Assembly (NCBI RefSeq): GCF_019649055.1
Contig: NW_026570238.1
Location: forward strand, 1,524,385 to 1,588,384
Direction: 5' to 3'
DNA length: 64,000 bases
From: Paramacrobiotus metropolitanus
Taxonomy: Eukaryota > Tardigrada > Eutardigrada > Parachela > Macrobiotidae
This document shows, piece by piece, positions 12,831-25,916 of the stretch. Under the pieces are notes generated by a model. That model was given only the letters and a program-made list of their open reading frames with translations. It did no database searches and was not told the DNA's origin. Each line of letters begins with the position of its first letter. Within the stretch, counting starts at the first letter, position 1. A program made the position numbers and the translations under genes.

Positions 12831-13601
12831 AGTGAACGAAATCCGAATGAAACTTATGAAAGCAATTTGAAATTATCCGGTATTTTGACTTTGGCTGCGC
12901 AATGGTGTATATTATGTTAAAACGATTTTGCGCACATAAAAGAGGATTTATTCAGTTGAGGTTAAGAGATCAATGTAAATAAAATGTTTTGACAACCAAG
13001 GATTACTCCGAAAACAGGCCAAAAACATGTTTTTAATAAAACCACAACATTTGCCAGCTGACCGCGGAGCGTGATTCGGCTGCGTGACCACCACCACGAG
13101 ACAGTACCGTTAGAAAATTGTTTTGCTACCTTACCATCCTGATCCGACTGCTCTAGGCCATAGGATCATTCGTGACGGAAATTCGGATCCCGATCAGGTT
13201 TTTGTTAATTTGGCAGATAAAAACAGCAGCTTTGCGTTTTAATAGGTTTTAGTTATAGATCCTATTGTTCTGTAAGTCAAACACAACAGCTAGAAATACA
13301 GCGACATAAATGCCCATGAAATTCTTTTTGCTGAGTTGCAGATTTCGATTCAGGTCCGTTTGTTGTTATGTACCGGAAGGAAGACTAGATGACAAAATTA
13401 TTAATGATGGTAGTGGTACACTGTTTTTAGCTGCACTAACACAAATAAATTAGCATTTTCAACAAACTGCCAATACTCCACATTGATTCTTCATGTTTAG
13501 AATTTAATTATTTGCACTTCGCATTTGGCTCGACGTAAAATTCAAATACCGTTATTGTTAGGCAGCATGATGTGCTTTATGATAATATATCAGCTAAGTA
13601 G
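12831..13601. other. Intergenic
   Basis: Upstream region of the LRAT-like gene and downstream of the Cys-rich secreted gene. No supported feature. Confidence 0.5.
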
Positions 13602-14427
13602 TTAACTGGACGGACAATTCCCAAGATGGGTAGAACACTTGAACGACGAATAAATGTTGTTGATAAAATCTTGATTAGCGCTTGTTGCATCTGCGCTGCA
13701 TTTATTGCTGACTTCCGGCATGAAGCAGTTTTCGTACTTCTTCATATGACTGAAAAGAGAGTGCCGTTACTTGTCTGGTATTCCTTGCACTTTGTAATAA
13801 CTACGTATACAACAAATTACCAGCATAAATCCCGCATGGCGTTTTGCCGTTCTAAGAGCTTTCCTGGGTTGCTGGTATCCAAATCTGTGGGCACCGCAGA
13901 TTTCATTCGGTCGCTGCACTGTTTGTGCTCTAGCTTCAGTTTGTGCGAACATTCAAAAATCAGTTCAGCTTTGTTAAATGCATCCGGCTTTTGACAAAAC
14001 TTAAGGAATTCTACTGCGCCATCGGCCGCAACGTGGACATCGGTAAAGTTCCTTGCAACGCAGCGGGATGAAAAAGTCTTGAAACACTGAGCTGCCGGTT
14101 GCACAAGCCTGAAATTTTTCATCGGAACACAAAATTAGCACGTTAACGTTTTCCGCTTAACCTATCCTGGATTCCGATAACTTGTGCTTACTCGCAAAGC
14201 TGAGTGAACTGGGCCTGAGTTATCTTCCCGGTTGACTGGGCGGGAGTCAGGCGTTGAGCATCATCTGACAGCGCGAATGCTACAATCGGCAAGAAACACG
14301 TCAACAGGTTCACGGAGTCACATGGCGCCGGAGTGGCATCTTCCAAATCGGACCCGGAGATGTACGATGACTGCAGTAATACTAATAATACAGAGAAAAT
14401 GATACAATACACCGATAAGCAGTTCAT
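13602..14427 (-). CDS. Secreted cysteine-rich protein, DUF19-like
   Basis: Probable secreted protein of 223 aa, function unknown. Exons 14427-14192, 14108-13821 and 13749-13602 total 672 nt and keep phase. The N-terminus (MNCLSVYCIIFSVLLVLLQ) is a signal peptide. The mature part has about a dozen cysteines spaced as in the helical, disulphide-rich DUF19 (T20D4.11-like) family known from nematodes and other ecdysozoans: single Cys residues at intervals of 8-40, a CC pair at the exon 2/3 junction, then YENCFMPEVSNKCSADA and a short tail with two Cys. A TATA box lies about 75 nt upstream of the start. DUF19 membership is inferred from Cys spacing only and needs a profile search. Confidence 0.75.
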
Positions 14428-14501
14428 GATTAAAAAAAGTAAATTTAATACATAGATACACAAGCAAGATTTCCAAAAATTTTGAACGTTGTGACGGTGA
14501 C

Positions 14502-14510
14502 CTTTATATA
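14502..14510 (-). promoter_or_regulatory. TATA box for the DUF19-like gene
   Basis: TATATAAAG on the minus strand, 75 nt upstream of the ATG at 14427, so a start site near 14480 would leave a ~50-nt leader. Assigned from sequence and spacing only. Confidence 0.5.
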
Positions 14511-16296
14511 TTTCATGTGAAACTAGCGTGAAATAATGGACGACGTCCTTAACGTGCAGCGCACATTATTTTATAGTACCCTCATGTAAAGGTTTGCGCA
14601 TGTGAATCGTGAAGCTTGTGCTGATAATGATCTGGTTCAATTATCAAAAAAGGTTTTTATAGAAAAAGTCAATACCGGCAACTGCTGTATTTTACTAAAA
14701 CAAACTTCCTGTGTGAATGGTGCGATAAACTGAATAGCCTTTGAACCTAATTTATAGTTTTCAGGCGGTTTCGATTTCTATGTATGTACATATCGAAATC
14801 GAAAGTTCTAGTACTTTTGTTAGTACGTACACTACTTGATGCAGTCGTGAAGTTGCCTTGGGAAATTCTGAAGAAAACCAAAAGAATTCCTGAGAGTTTC
14901 TTATACCAGATAGCACATCCGATATTCGCAAAAAATTCTCTGTCAGCTTACGCTGTTATGAGTTGTCGAAATCGGATCATTCTAAAGTCCAGTGACCTAC
15001 AGAAATTTCGTGCTCGTAAGCAGATTTATCAGTATACCTCAAAATACAGCTTCAACAACTTTTAATTTATTTTTAGTTCCCTTACTTAGACGTAATCACC
15101 AATCAAAGAGGCATACGAATACGATATAAAAAAAACAAGGCAGCATGAATGCTATAAAATGTTAATACAATATCATCGCGCACTGTGAGGATGAAAACAG
15201 GGTACATCGTAGAAGTACCTTAAAACCTTTGTATTTATAGTACAACGAGATTAGTTAATTTTGGACTGACTATTCTTTGATTGCTGCAGGTATTAATATT
15301 TCCTAACGCCAAATAATCTACCGCACTAAAAATGCCTTTGCGGTGAACATAATTCAAAAGAGAAAAAACTGCGACAAATTTTTAGTGGTGCTTCGAGAAG
15401 TGAAAATATAATACAGTTTACGCTGTACTGATTGTATACTTACTAACTACGTACATATTTGCTACGCACGGTATAATCATAGCTGATTTTTTTAATTATT
15501 ACACAGATTTTCTAATAGCTGTATTATGTTTAACACGGACAATACTGTGTGGAAGTACAGATATGGGCACATACATAGGTAACGAGTATTTAATTTGCAT
15601 TAATTTAGCTTGCGTACAACAGAGTTTTACGCAAGCAAGTTCCCTTCTGCATTCGACAAACAAAATCTGCTGGTCTGGAATTATGTAGGCCTTATTCTTT
15701 CGAGACTCGAGCAAGCAGAAAAGAACTGGGGAAGAGACTTCAGCAGCAAACTGGCGAAGCACGCTCGCATGAATTTTTAAGACAGCGCTTGTCGATAGAG
15801 ATTCAGCGGGGTAACGCGGCGTCAGTGCTTGGCACGATGGAAGGGCTGGATAAATTAAATGAGATTTTCTTGTTGTAGTATACATGTTTCTTTCTTTACT
15901 TTGCCCCCAAGTATGATTTGACCAATAAAGCTACATATAGCAGAAAACAGGTTTTAATTGCGAAATTCCGCAAGGGTTGCAAGACATTCAGCAAAACCTG
16001 CACGTGTGTATAATGCAAGTACAGTAACATAATGCTATCACGGTGAGAAGCAGATGCTTTCCACAATTGCCAGAAGCACAAGACAAACAAGACCTTTTTG
16101 GATTTGCACCCCAGGCGTTAATCGTCATCCGATGAGCAAACTTGCTTCTTCAAAAACCTCTACCTCATTGCGCCGGAACAGTAGTTCCAAAAGTATTTAT
16201 TCGGTGGTGCAACTGTGCAATAATTTCGCAAAAGGTTTAGCTTTTGAAAAATTCTGCTGCTTTCTGCACAGTTTAATTATAGGCCCATTTCCCAAG
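14511..16296. other. Intergenic between divergent secreted-protein and GST genes
   Basis: Mostly AT-rich. A 128-codon minus ORF at 15499-15885 and a 93-codon plus ORF at 14784-15065 have no recognisable motif. The segment 15640-15850 is more GC-rich than its surroundings and could hide an exon, but no convincing splice pair was found. Confidence 0.4.
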
Positions 16297-17279
16297 ATGG
16301 CTCACAAGGACTCTCATTATAAATTAACATACTTTAATTTACGCGGCATAGCTGAACCCGTTCGGCAATTGTTTGCCTATGCCAATGTGCCGTATGAAGA
16401 CGTTCGCTTAGATCGGGAAAACTGGGCGAACTCTTCGCAGAAACAAGAATCCCCGTTTCATCAGCTGCCCTTTCTGGAAGTGGATGGCCACACCATCGGA
16501 CAAAGCAACGCTATTCTTCGCTTCGTTGGAAAGCGCCTGAATTTGGCAGGGAAGGACGAATTCGAACAGGCTCGAGTAGATGCTTTAGCAGACTATGCAA
16601 CCGGTATAATTGACCGCTTAATTATGTCTGGTTAATTAAACGATTCTGGCACATTTTATAAAATATGTCATTAATATATATTTTTTGTCATCCCTTGAAA
16701 TTATTCTTTCAGATATGCGCTCTCCCTTAAGCGCGTGGTTTTTTGAGCAAGATGAAACCCGCAAAAAGGCAATGAAAGAGAAATACTTCAATGAAACTCT
16801 GCCGGGATTTCTTAAGACTTACGAACAGCATTTAAAAAGCAATGGCGGACAGTTTTTTGTTGGCAGTGGACCCACATGGGCAGGTAAGAACACTTACACA
16901 GCGTTCTGCGGCGATCAGTTTAATTTGCTTTGTATTCACATGCATTATGCGTACGGAAAACTCTGACCAACTACTCTTAAAAAATGCGTACCATGTACAA
17001 AGATAAATATTACATTATAATAACAGCACTGGCATTATACAAACTGGCGTACGCAAAAATGAAAGAGCACATAATTCATCTTTATATAAATATCATAGTA
17101 TGTTATATTGAGAATGCGCTGCTCCAGATTTCGTTATTGCCCATGGAATGGGACAACTGCAAGTGGTGGAACCCAATGCCCTCAACGGCTACGAGCTCTT
17201 GAAAGCTCACGAGCAGCGAATCAATAATCTGCAAGGTGTTAAAGAATGGATCAGCAAACGCCCGAAAACTCCCATGTAA
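16297..17279 (+). CDS. Sigma-class glutathione S-transferase
   Basis: Conjugates glutathione to electrophiles; sigma-class members also include haematopoietic prostaglandin D synthase. Exons 16297-16630, 16713-16883 and 17128-17279 total 657 nt (218 aa, the usual length) and share phase 1 at both junctions. The N-terminal thioredoxin-like domain has YKLTYFNLRGIAEPVRQLF, with the catalytic Tyr at about residue 12, and the glutathione-binding PFLEVDGHTIGQSNAILRF. The C-terminal helical domain includes FFVGSGPTWADF across the second splice. The open frame continues upstream to 16054, but the sequence before 16297 has no GST resemblance, so the ATG before AHKDSHYK was chosen. A cytosolic detoxification or antioxidant role is inferred from family. 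Confidence 0.92.
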
Positions 17280-17920
17280 CCTTTGATCCTGCCAGTGCAA
17301 AAGAACCTGTCGCCCCAAATCCAATCGTACCGGACACGTTTCCGTGGACTGTGCTAGAACTTGACACTCGTAATTACATTTCATGCACACTGGGAAGGTT
17401 TAACAGCAGGTGTTCAACCCGCTTGACTCGTAGCATTTACTTACTGTTTTGTCATTATTTTCTCGTGCTTACTGCAAAATAATCCGCGTATTCACTTATT
17501 AAAATTTGTAAACAAGAGCAGACATGAACAAATATATGCATTCTAGTAGGTATCTATAGTTCTGTAATTATAATAGTCACAATTGTTAATCACAGAAAAA
17601 CTGCATGGCAAATGATCTAAACGAAAAATTTTCTTTCCGGCAATGTTGTTACTATTTAATTTTGCGTGAATTATGTTCAAATTTGGTATACGTAAGCAGG
17701 CGTTAATCACAAAAAAGCTGTTAATTGTAACTTGAAAAAAGACATTAGTTATACCAGTATTAATGACAAGAATTAATGGTAACTGTATGGCTTAAATTGA
17801 TGTTTGTCAATTTTTTTAAAATTGACAAATAAACTCATAACGTATCCGGAATCTGCGAAAATAAGTCCTAATTTCCTTGCATCCGATAGTCAGATAGAAT
17901 GCCCAAAGTTGATATTTAAT
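17280..17920. other. Intergenic between convergent genes
   Basis: 3' flanks of the GST (+) and the gustatory-receptor-like gene (-). AT-rich, no supported gene. Confidence 0.5.
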
Positions 17921-19657
17921 TCAAAGCATTTTTATGATGTGCTCCATCCATTCTTTTGCATTACGGCTGTCTACAACGTCGTCCACGTCCTGTTTCTGGT
18001 CACGAACTTGATAAATTACAATTAAATATGTAACCATCGCTCCACAAACCTACAAAATTGAGAAAACATGCAGTTTTTATTACATATTATTTTCCCAGGA
18101 TGTATTCAATTGTATTGCTGCAGATACAGCTGGCCGGGTGAGTAAATGGAAAAATGAATTACTTGTTCAGCACACCATGAGTACTTTGGATCCAAAAATT
18201 GTTACAATTATATTAACGTCCAAAAGATACCAAAGTTGCTAAAGTACTGAAAAAAACTGCATGCAAAACCGCGCGATACTTTTAACTTAACCTAACTTAC
18301 CGCTGTAACATAACTGCGATTTGTTGGGATGGTGTGATAGACGGAAACCGCTGTGACCGACCGTCGGATGCGCTGTACAAAATCGCTGCACTCCTGGCGA
18401 ATGCCCCGATCTTCAAGCGCACACGATATCGATCGCAGAGTTTTTATCGAAGAAATTGCCTAATTAAGCAGCATTAAAACGTTTTAACATTGCTTATTTT
18501 ACTAACTGCGATTATAAACGCACCACCGTTTAAAGTCTACACAGTATAGAGAGTGCACTTGCCTGGTCATTTATCCATATAAAGGTGGTAATTCGCAGCA
18601 TTATGCTGATTATACAAGCGCCGAACCAACCCCATGCAAGATTATGGATAATTTTTAGCATGTGTTCAATGTCAACCACTTCAACATCACTACTATCACG
18701 TTGCAAAGGGAACCGAAAGGCAATGGCAACACCGGCCAGAAATCCCATAAGGTCACGCACCATCAACAAGAATATGAATGACGAAAACACGTAGTTGAAC
18801 TGTTCCAGCATTTCGCACCACTGAAAATGCTCCAAGTTAAGCCTTCGCAGGGTTACGGCCACATTTCGTGGCGCATTTTTCGACGTCGAAGACATCACCA
18901 GAGATTTTAAGCCAATCTGGACATTCTTGAAACCCCCACCGATGGCACCACTCAAAGAAACAATAAATATCTCGACAGCCAATACAGCCATTGTGCTGTA
19001 GAATAATCCGGAAAAGGAGGCTAGCATAAATATCCACTGCGGTATTCGTAGTCTTCCGTATATCACAACGGGAACATGGCTGAACCAAGTGTAATTATTC
19101 CCAAAATATGTATCATTTGTGTTGCTAAAAGTCCACATATATCCAGCGGTGCAGAAGCTTATTAAGGAGAGGTTTAGAACAAAAACCACCAAAATGAACT
19201 TCCAACCTTGGAATAAAGATGTTTGGGAAATAAGCACACGCTCTGCTATAGCCAGCACTAGAGCGCTTATCTTGACATTTTTACTGGTAATCCATAAATC
19301 CAGAATGACGAATAACGGCAATATAACTGACCACCATCGAAATAACAAAACAATTAAAGCAAAAAAATCAACAGCATACAATTTTGCAGAATAATGCTGA
19401 ACAAAATATTGGCTGAAATCTATTGCAAGGTACAACGCAGCGCCGGCAAATACAGCAACAGTCCAGAAGCGCTTGATTAGTTCAAGGATTTTGGGTTTCT
19501 TCTTATACTGGTTTGAAATTAACTCTGAATCGCGTAACCTTAATGGAATCCCTAAAATATTCATCCATAGATAATAACCATAAGTAAGAATACATGGTTT
19601 TATAAACGGTGTTTGCTTGGAAAGGACACGTTTTTCAGGAATGTTCGAAAGGTCCAT
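17921..19657 (-). CDS. Gustatory-receptor-like seven-helix membrane protein
   Basis: Member of the insect-type gustatory/odorant chemoreceptor superfamily (inverted 7TM ligand-gated channels). Exons 19657-18563, 18459-18301 and 18049-17921 total 461 codons. Hydrophobic helices are spread along exon 1 (for example VAVFAGAALYLAIDF, FILVVFVLNLSLISFCTAGY, FSSFIFLLMVRDLMGFLAG). The last exon carries the family signature near the C-terminus, TYLIVIYQV, matching TYhhhhhQF. The first intron starts with a GC donor (CCAG|GCAAGT at 18562). The start is uncertain: the frame is open to 19717 without a further ATG, and MDLSNIPEK at 19657 gives the first ATG. Non-insect arthropods and tardigrades have such receptors; the ligand is unknown. 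Confidence 0.82.
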
Positions 19658-20521
19658 TGTATCTAGATGAAACAAACAGGCCAATAATGCAATTTCGGAA
19701 ACAAGGCGGACTGTCACTTTTGTGCCATCTTACTCATTTTTACAAACCATTCCACTATACAAAGTACAATCTCTGATAAAAATCATACGGAGGTACGCTA
19801 TCTTCGAACTACCAGTGGACTGTTTGCATTAGCGACATTGGCAAATAAAGTCTGTTTCACCTCTCATGTTCAAGTACGTCCTCAAACACAGTAAACATGC
19901 ATTATTTTGAATGTAAATGGCAGGAGTTTTGACAAATGGAACGGTAAGGACTCTGTTTCCACCACCTTTCGCTTTCACCTGTTCTTGTTTACATGGACAG
20001 GATAATGTCCTGCGTACATACCGCTGTTTTTTCGTCTACTTCTATAGCTATGGTTTACTTGATTATATTTCCATATTAAGGTAATGACTCGGCTCTTTAT
20101 TGCGGTGTTCCATTTGTGGAAATAATTCCTAGTCTGAAGTTGTCCAGCGTTGTGTGCACTGGACAAAGTGTAGATAACTTAACATACTGGCAACTTATCT
20201 ATGCCAAAATCTATCAGTAATAACCTGCGAAAACGTTTCGTCGTAACTATCTCTGATAACCTTTCAAAATCACAAACAACTCTGCAGTACACACAGTACT
20301 AAATACACGAAACAGAGCCGGTTTCCCGAAAATATTATTTCTCTTACAGACGCAAATTCCAATTGCAATGAAATCCCACTACACTAACATAAAGTGTATG
20401 ATATACCAACAATAATTCCAGAATTCGCAGAAAGCCAAAAAATAAGAGCCAAACAGTTGACAAAGAGTAAAAATTTTAAAAAATCATATACAATCGCGAT
20501 CGTAATCACACGTATCCGATC
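19658..20521. other. Intergenic
   Basis: Between the gustatory-receptor-like start and the PRUNE stop codon. No supported gene or repeat. Confidence 0.5.
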
Positions 20522-23500
20522 TCATTTCGGAAACTGTGCCTTTCCATACTGCTTCGGCACGCGCGACAAGCTCTCATCGTCTTCCATTTCAAAAACGCCA
20601 ATTTCACTATCCTTCGGCTCATTAGGCTCCCGGGCATAATCACTCTCCTGTCTGCGTTTCAGATAGGTCATCTTGTTCTGCAAAATGCCCACATGCTGGG
20701 TGTCCAGATGCGCTCCTTCCTGCATCAGCACCGATTCATCCACAAAGGTATTGCTGGGCGTGAACGGCTCGCTCCTTCCTTTAATATTATCGTAATCAAA
20801 CAGCCGCTCTCCCAGTGGACTATCCGACCGGTATCGCTTCTCCCCACTCGTGGGAAAATACAGCGGATTGCCTCCGGTCTGCATGCGTTGCACACGCTGC
20901 GTCACATGTCCAATCACCGACTGCGTATCATGAACAAATCCCTCGCCCACGTAGCTATTGGGTGGAACACTAGTAGGATAACTGTCCAAATTGGACTCGT
21001 TCTCATCATCATCATCCTGTTCACCGTGGAACGGTGGCAGCATCACGCTGGCAGTGTCCAGCACAGATTGCAGCACCGGTAGAATCTGCTTTCTTGATGC
21101 TGTCACGTTGGTTTGGTTAAAGTAGCGGAAGGAGAGGTTCTTCGGGCGGAAGTTATCGTCAATAGCCTGGAGATGGAGCGTCGAGTTCCGACGACGCTCA
21201 TGCAGCGCATTGACAATCTAAATAATTTAAGTCAATAAAACGAGTACCAACATGATAAAGGGACAAAATCTACAGGCTCGATCTGATACAGCAGACGATG
21301 GCGTCGAATTTGCGATACAGCATTGACCGTCGTGTGACTGCTTCCGTACTTCGCACTATGCACCTCGCACTTACCCGATTAAGCAGCAAATGGTCTGGGA
21401 CGTACAGCAAGATATCACGCTGTAACTGCTCATCACACAAAATCGAAGTACCCAAAATCACCGCACCAACCAATTCTCGCTGATCGCAAAACTGTTCGAT
21501 CTCCGTCTGAGCTGCCTCAGAAATACAACGTTCCTGAAAACAAAAGTAGACATAAGCATAAAGCTGTGCTGATATCATTAAGTAAGCAGTAACGATTGAA
21601 CTTCAGTATCGAGAGATTCACAGAATCATAGCATCAAAGTATGTGGTTGTATCTTACAGAGGAGAAAAATGTCGTTAATTAAAGGAAAATTTTCAACGAA
21701 AAACGCCTGCCATGTACTCAAGAAGAAAACACGATGACTGCCGAACAGTTTTGCGGAGAATCAAAAATTCAGAGCAAGTATATTATACGCTTATTAAACC
21801 ATACTGCATAACTGAGTAATTCATTTCGAACTACTGCACAGTGTACGAGTATAGTAACTGTTGGGCACACAATATGCACCATATAATCAGTATTGACCTT
21901 ATGCAACTTGACTGACCTTTATTAATGCAGGCAGAGAACAAATAGCCAATTTCATCTCTTCCTGTGTTTCCGTTGTGATGATTTTCATATCCTTCTGCAG
22001 TAACTGGGAAATGCTCAATTTCGCAATATCCGCTTTGGCATCCAACAGTCTCGATAGAATCTGCTGGGGCGGTTTAACAGCGGTAACTGGAATCATTTTC
22101 ACTAATTCGTCAGCCACACGGCGATCCTTCGCAGTAGCCTTGCGTGCTTCCGGTGAAAAATTGATAGTATCAAGTAAAATTGTTTCGTAGAGCAGGTAAG
22201 CAGTTGTAGCCGTCAGGGCACACGAGTCGGGATGATTGAGCAAACGTTCTGCCACCAAGGTAGCACATGAGCCAACAGGTTCAACTGTCAGGAGTGCGTC
22301 TCTGCGAGGCATCAAATCATGCGTTAGATTAGGTTCGTTAGTCTCCGCTGTGTATGTAATACGTCACTAAATCACCTACTCGGGGTAATCCTGCCCCGGA
22401 ACTAACGCTCGATGATCAACAATTTCAGCAACAGTGGCTCGGGAATCGGCCAGTTTACCCACGGGAGTGGAATGATCAACGAGGATTAACTGCACTTTGG
22501 TCCAGTGTTTGGATTTGGAAATGGTAATTTGGTCCAAAAATATCAGCTGACTGCTATCAATGCCCTGCTCTTGTAGCGCGAAGACGACTTCGGTTTTCAG
22601 GATGTAATCCTGCTCGGGAGTATTAAGTACCGGAAGCACGAGACACTTAGCGTCGCTCGTCTAAAAGTTTACCGCATACAATATGAATGTCAGTGCATGC
22701 TAATTTGTCAAAATGGTCAGTCAACCTTGTGAACGTGAAATGCATACACCAGTGTTGATACCGCGGAATCCAAATCGCATGATTCGCTACCAACAACAAT
22801 ACGGACACCTTCCCATAAATCCAGCCAGTTTTTCTGAGCCTGAAAAATATTTCACATTACATATTCCAAACATTCTTAGAAACACGAGCTGGGACTTCAA
22901 TGGTGTAATGCTTCGAAAAGTGTTCGGCTTGCAATGCGGCGAACGCAGTGGCGACAATTAAGTTGACTATGTAACAATTTCACGAAGCACCGGCCTTATT
23001 ATGTATGCCATCGCAGGCTGACCATCTGCATGCGAGATGCACGAGGTTCATTTGCTGTGGTACTTTTCGGCGTTACTTAATGGGTGGTCAAATTCCAAAT
23101 TCCGTAACGAAGTTCTAGAAACTTTACAACAAAGTTCCACAAACCACTAGGTTAAATGTCACCACAGTCAACAAAAACGTATCGTCTCGATTCTTCAAAT
23201 GTCATTTTGGACTGTTCTTTTATCCCATCTCAATCTGTTCAATCAAACAACCGACAAAGCGGTACTTGCCGGCAGTAAGTACTGCTAATATTAAGAAACT
23301 AAATTTTATTTCCGCAAATGAAATCGCGACAGGTACAGCAAATCCTGATTGTTATCGAACTCCCACTTTCGGAAACATAATTAATTTACCGTGCCCGAGT
23401 GCACCTCCAACTTACAAATACAGAAAGCTATTACTCATGTAAAAGCCCATTTTTTAAGGAGTGCAAATTTGGAAAGCATTTGTTGGTTTGCGTAAAGGTT

Positions 23501-24777
23501 CCCCGCATACGATAAAGAACGTTTAATACTCAATTACTCAAAGAATCAAACTACAAAAAGAAGAATCTACAAAAAGAAATAGTTCACAAGTAGACACACG
23601 ATGCACAAAAACAGGCAGTATTGATAAAACTCGTATACACAGTATTGATGATATCGCATCATCCACCTGACTGAATGGTCTTTAATTATTACTCTAAAGG
23701 CCTCTTATTATAAACACAAGTAAAAAGACTGATACGGTGATATGTATGTACAATTATATCAGTAACTCCCTTTATCACTGAACCAGTTATTAGAATGATT
23801 ATCCAACACTACTAATTCATACGATCACGCGATGGCGCGCGGCATTAAAAATTTACCGGAATCCGCGAACGAAAAATTGTTAACGGAAATTCGGAATATT
23901 TTACCATAGCCCCACAGCACACTGAGAAATAATATGGCTCGAGCAAATTTAATTTCTGTAAGTAAGTACATTTCTTCATTTTAACAAAGCAGAGAAAACC
24001 ACCTGCAGTCTGCAGAGGCCACAGGAGCAATTAATTGCTTTATTCTAATCAGAACATCAATTAATTGCTTTATTCTACAGCGGCTCAATGCTAAGCAATC
24101 CTGCTTTTTTTTAAGGGTGATGAGTTCACATTAGGCCAAGGAAACCCAGAAGAATCGAAAAACTGACAAGTAAGCCGCCTGAGTGCGCTTTTAACCGGAA
24201 TCGATTAAAGCGCTATTTCCAACCATAATCGCAGTCACGGCACACGTGCCGATGTGACAGTTTCGTAACTTCCACGAACCACACCGACAATCAGCCGGCA
24301 ATTACGCAATGCTCGTACGGCAGCAGCCAATTTCCAGTGCGGTAGAAAAATTATTCCACACGCAAAACCGGACAAAACGTCTGTAATTTTAGGCTTTGCC
24401 AAAACTAACCGAGAAACGCTAACGTAATCAAAACCGGAAATTAACATGCTTTCTCTAACAGCTCCTTCTTACAATTGTCATAAGCAAATTTCGAAACCCA
24501 TAATCATAAATAAAAAATCAAGCGAACAATAAGAAAAAACAGAAGAAATCGGGAGGGTACGCCGCCAGCGCACCCAGATTTACACATAACAAATTGTGTG
24601 TTACTACAAAATACGAACTGAAACATCTAAAATTCTTCGTGGTATTCCGGTGTTGCCCGAATTCTTTAAAATGATACAGCAGTCCCAACTATTGGTTATT
24701 TAACTTACCACTTGCTCTTTCACTTTTTTCAGGTATTCAAGCAGTCCCATCCTCTTTCTTTGTTCGTCGGTATCCAT
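20522..24777 (-). CDS. PRUNE1: PRUNE-type DHH phosphoesterase (exopolyphosphatase family)
   Basis: Homologue of prune, a DHH-superfamily phosphoesterase that cleaves short-chain polyphosphate and binds partners such as nm23. Six exons: 24777-24709, 22839-22726, 22660-22380, 22301-21917, 21533-21375 and 21217-20522; 1704 nt in phase, 567 aa. Motif I is GSESCDLDSAVSTL, motif II FLDQITIS, motif III VDHS, motif IV TILLDTINF. The DHHA2 domain follows, including EPVGSCATLVAERLL and the block before ASRKQILPVL. Motif III is DHS where the family has DHH, so the third metal/phosphate ligand is missing. The C-terminal ~190 residues are acidic and disordered, longer than in human PRUNE1. Intron 1 is unusually long (1869 nt). 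Confidence 0.93.
22840..24708 (-). other. Long first intron of PRUNE
   Basis: AT-rich, no embedded gene recognised. It holds a short direct repeat, two copies of CAATTAATTGCTTTATTCTA at about 24031-24076, separated by 11 nt. Confidence 0.6.
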
Positions 24778-25916
24778 GGTGGTTAGTTGAAATGCTAATC
24801 GTAATAAATCTCAAATGGAAATGTCTGCAGTGATTTCTAAATAAATTTTGCTCCCTGATTCGGAATGAAATATTGGTGTGGCTGGTGGCAGGTCCCAGGT
24901 CCCAAATCCCAAATATCACAATCATCCAAATAAAAATTCGAACAATTCAACGATTCATTATAGAAACTAAATTTCCAAATCCCGACGCTGTAACACATTC
25001 AGTGCATCCGAAGTTTTTCTGCAGTACAGTAAGTATACTAATAATGCACGATTACGATTGTACTCGTAGGTTCTAGATTTCAAATAAGAGAAACCTTTTT
25101 CATTCCTAAAAACATGCATGAAACTGGAAGACAAAATACTACGTGTTTGTAATAAAATAGCTCAATCAAATCAGTACAGTACTGTATTAAGAATTTACAA
25201 TAACTTCAAACTGGATTTAACTGTAATAACGAGACACCACAAAGTGTACTGTATGTCTGTTGGCTGCACAGTACAGTACCGACTGCGAAGACCTGAAAGT
25301 ATGTACATACAGCACGTACAGTGTACGGCATGTACGCTGCATGGTACTTTGGACCAGCGAAAGCGAAGTATGTACCGTATACTCATATCTATATTACGGT
25401 TAATCGTTCAACTTCAACATTATAATTTATTTTTCTAATTTCACTGAATTCAGACATTCAGATCATTATAAAAAAAATGCCCGTATTATACCAATTACGA
25501 GACCGCAAGAGAACCACAGCACAAAACTAGTATTATTAAAAATTTATGAACTTTTCGGAGATTTGAAGAAGCACAGGACATCTTTACGACAATGTTTTCT
25601 GAGAATCAACTCCCTTTAAACATCCTATAAAATGAAGATTTTTCTTACGTCCAAAAACTTTTACCGACAGAGAGCGGAAATGAGACCATAAAGCAACGCA
25701 TCTCTTTTACTTCAAAAGTACCGGAAACATTGTTAGAAGTTATTATGTTTAACACTTGCACAGTAACTCTACTGTATACTGTATGTTACAATTAAAATCA
25801 AGCCATTAATTGTTAAACAGCAACGCGCGATCTGATGATACCAAGCCATTCGGCATGCCAACGGCGCTCATCGCGAATGCAGCATCTAGAAAATCAAGAA
25901 ACTAAGGTTTTCCTTT
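24778..25916. other. Intergenic with GTAC-rich stretch
   Basis: Between the PRUNE 5' end and the NuMA-like 3' end. Around 25170-25385 the words GTACAGTAC, GTACATAC and GCATGTAC recur many times, making several small inverted repeats. The overlapping ORFs on both strands there are by-products of this self-complementarity. Confidence 0.45.

Noticed and set aside
15499-15885. 128-codon minus-strand ORF in a slightly GC-rich patch
   Set aside because: No recognisable motif and no convincing splice partners.
25118-25438. Overlapping ORFs on both strands with matching Cys/Tyr/Thr content
   Set aside because: Produced by self-complementary GTAC-rich sequence, not coding.
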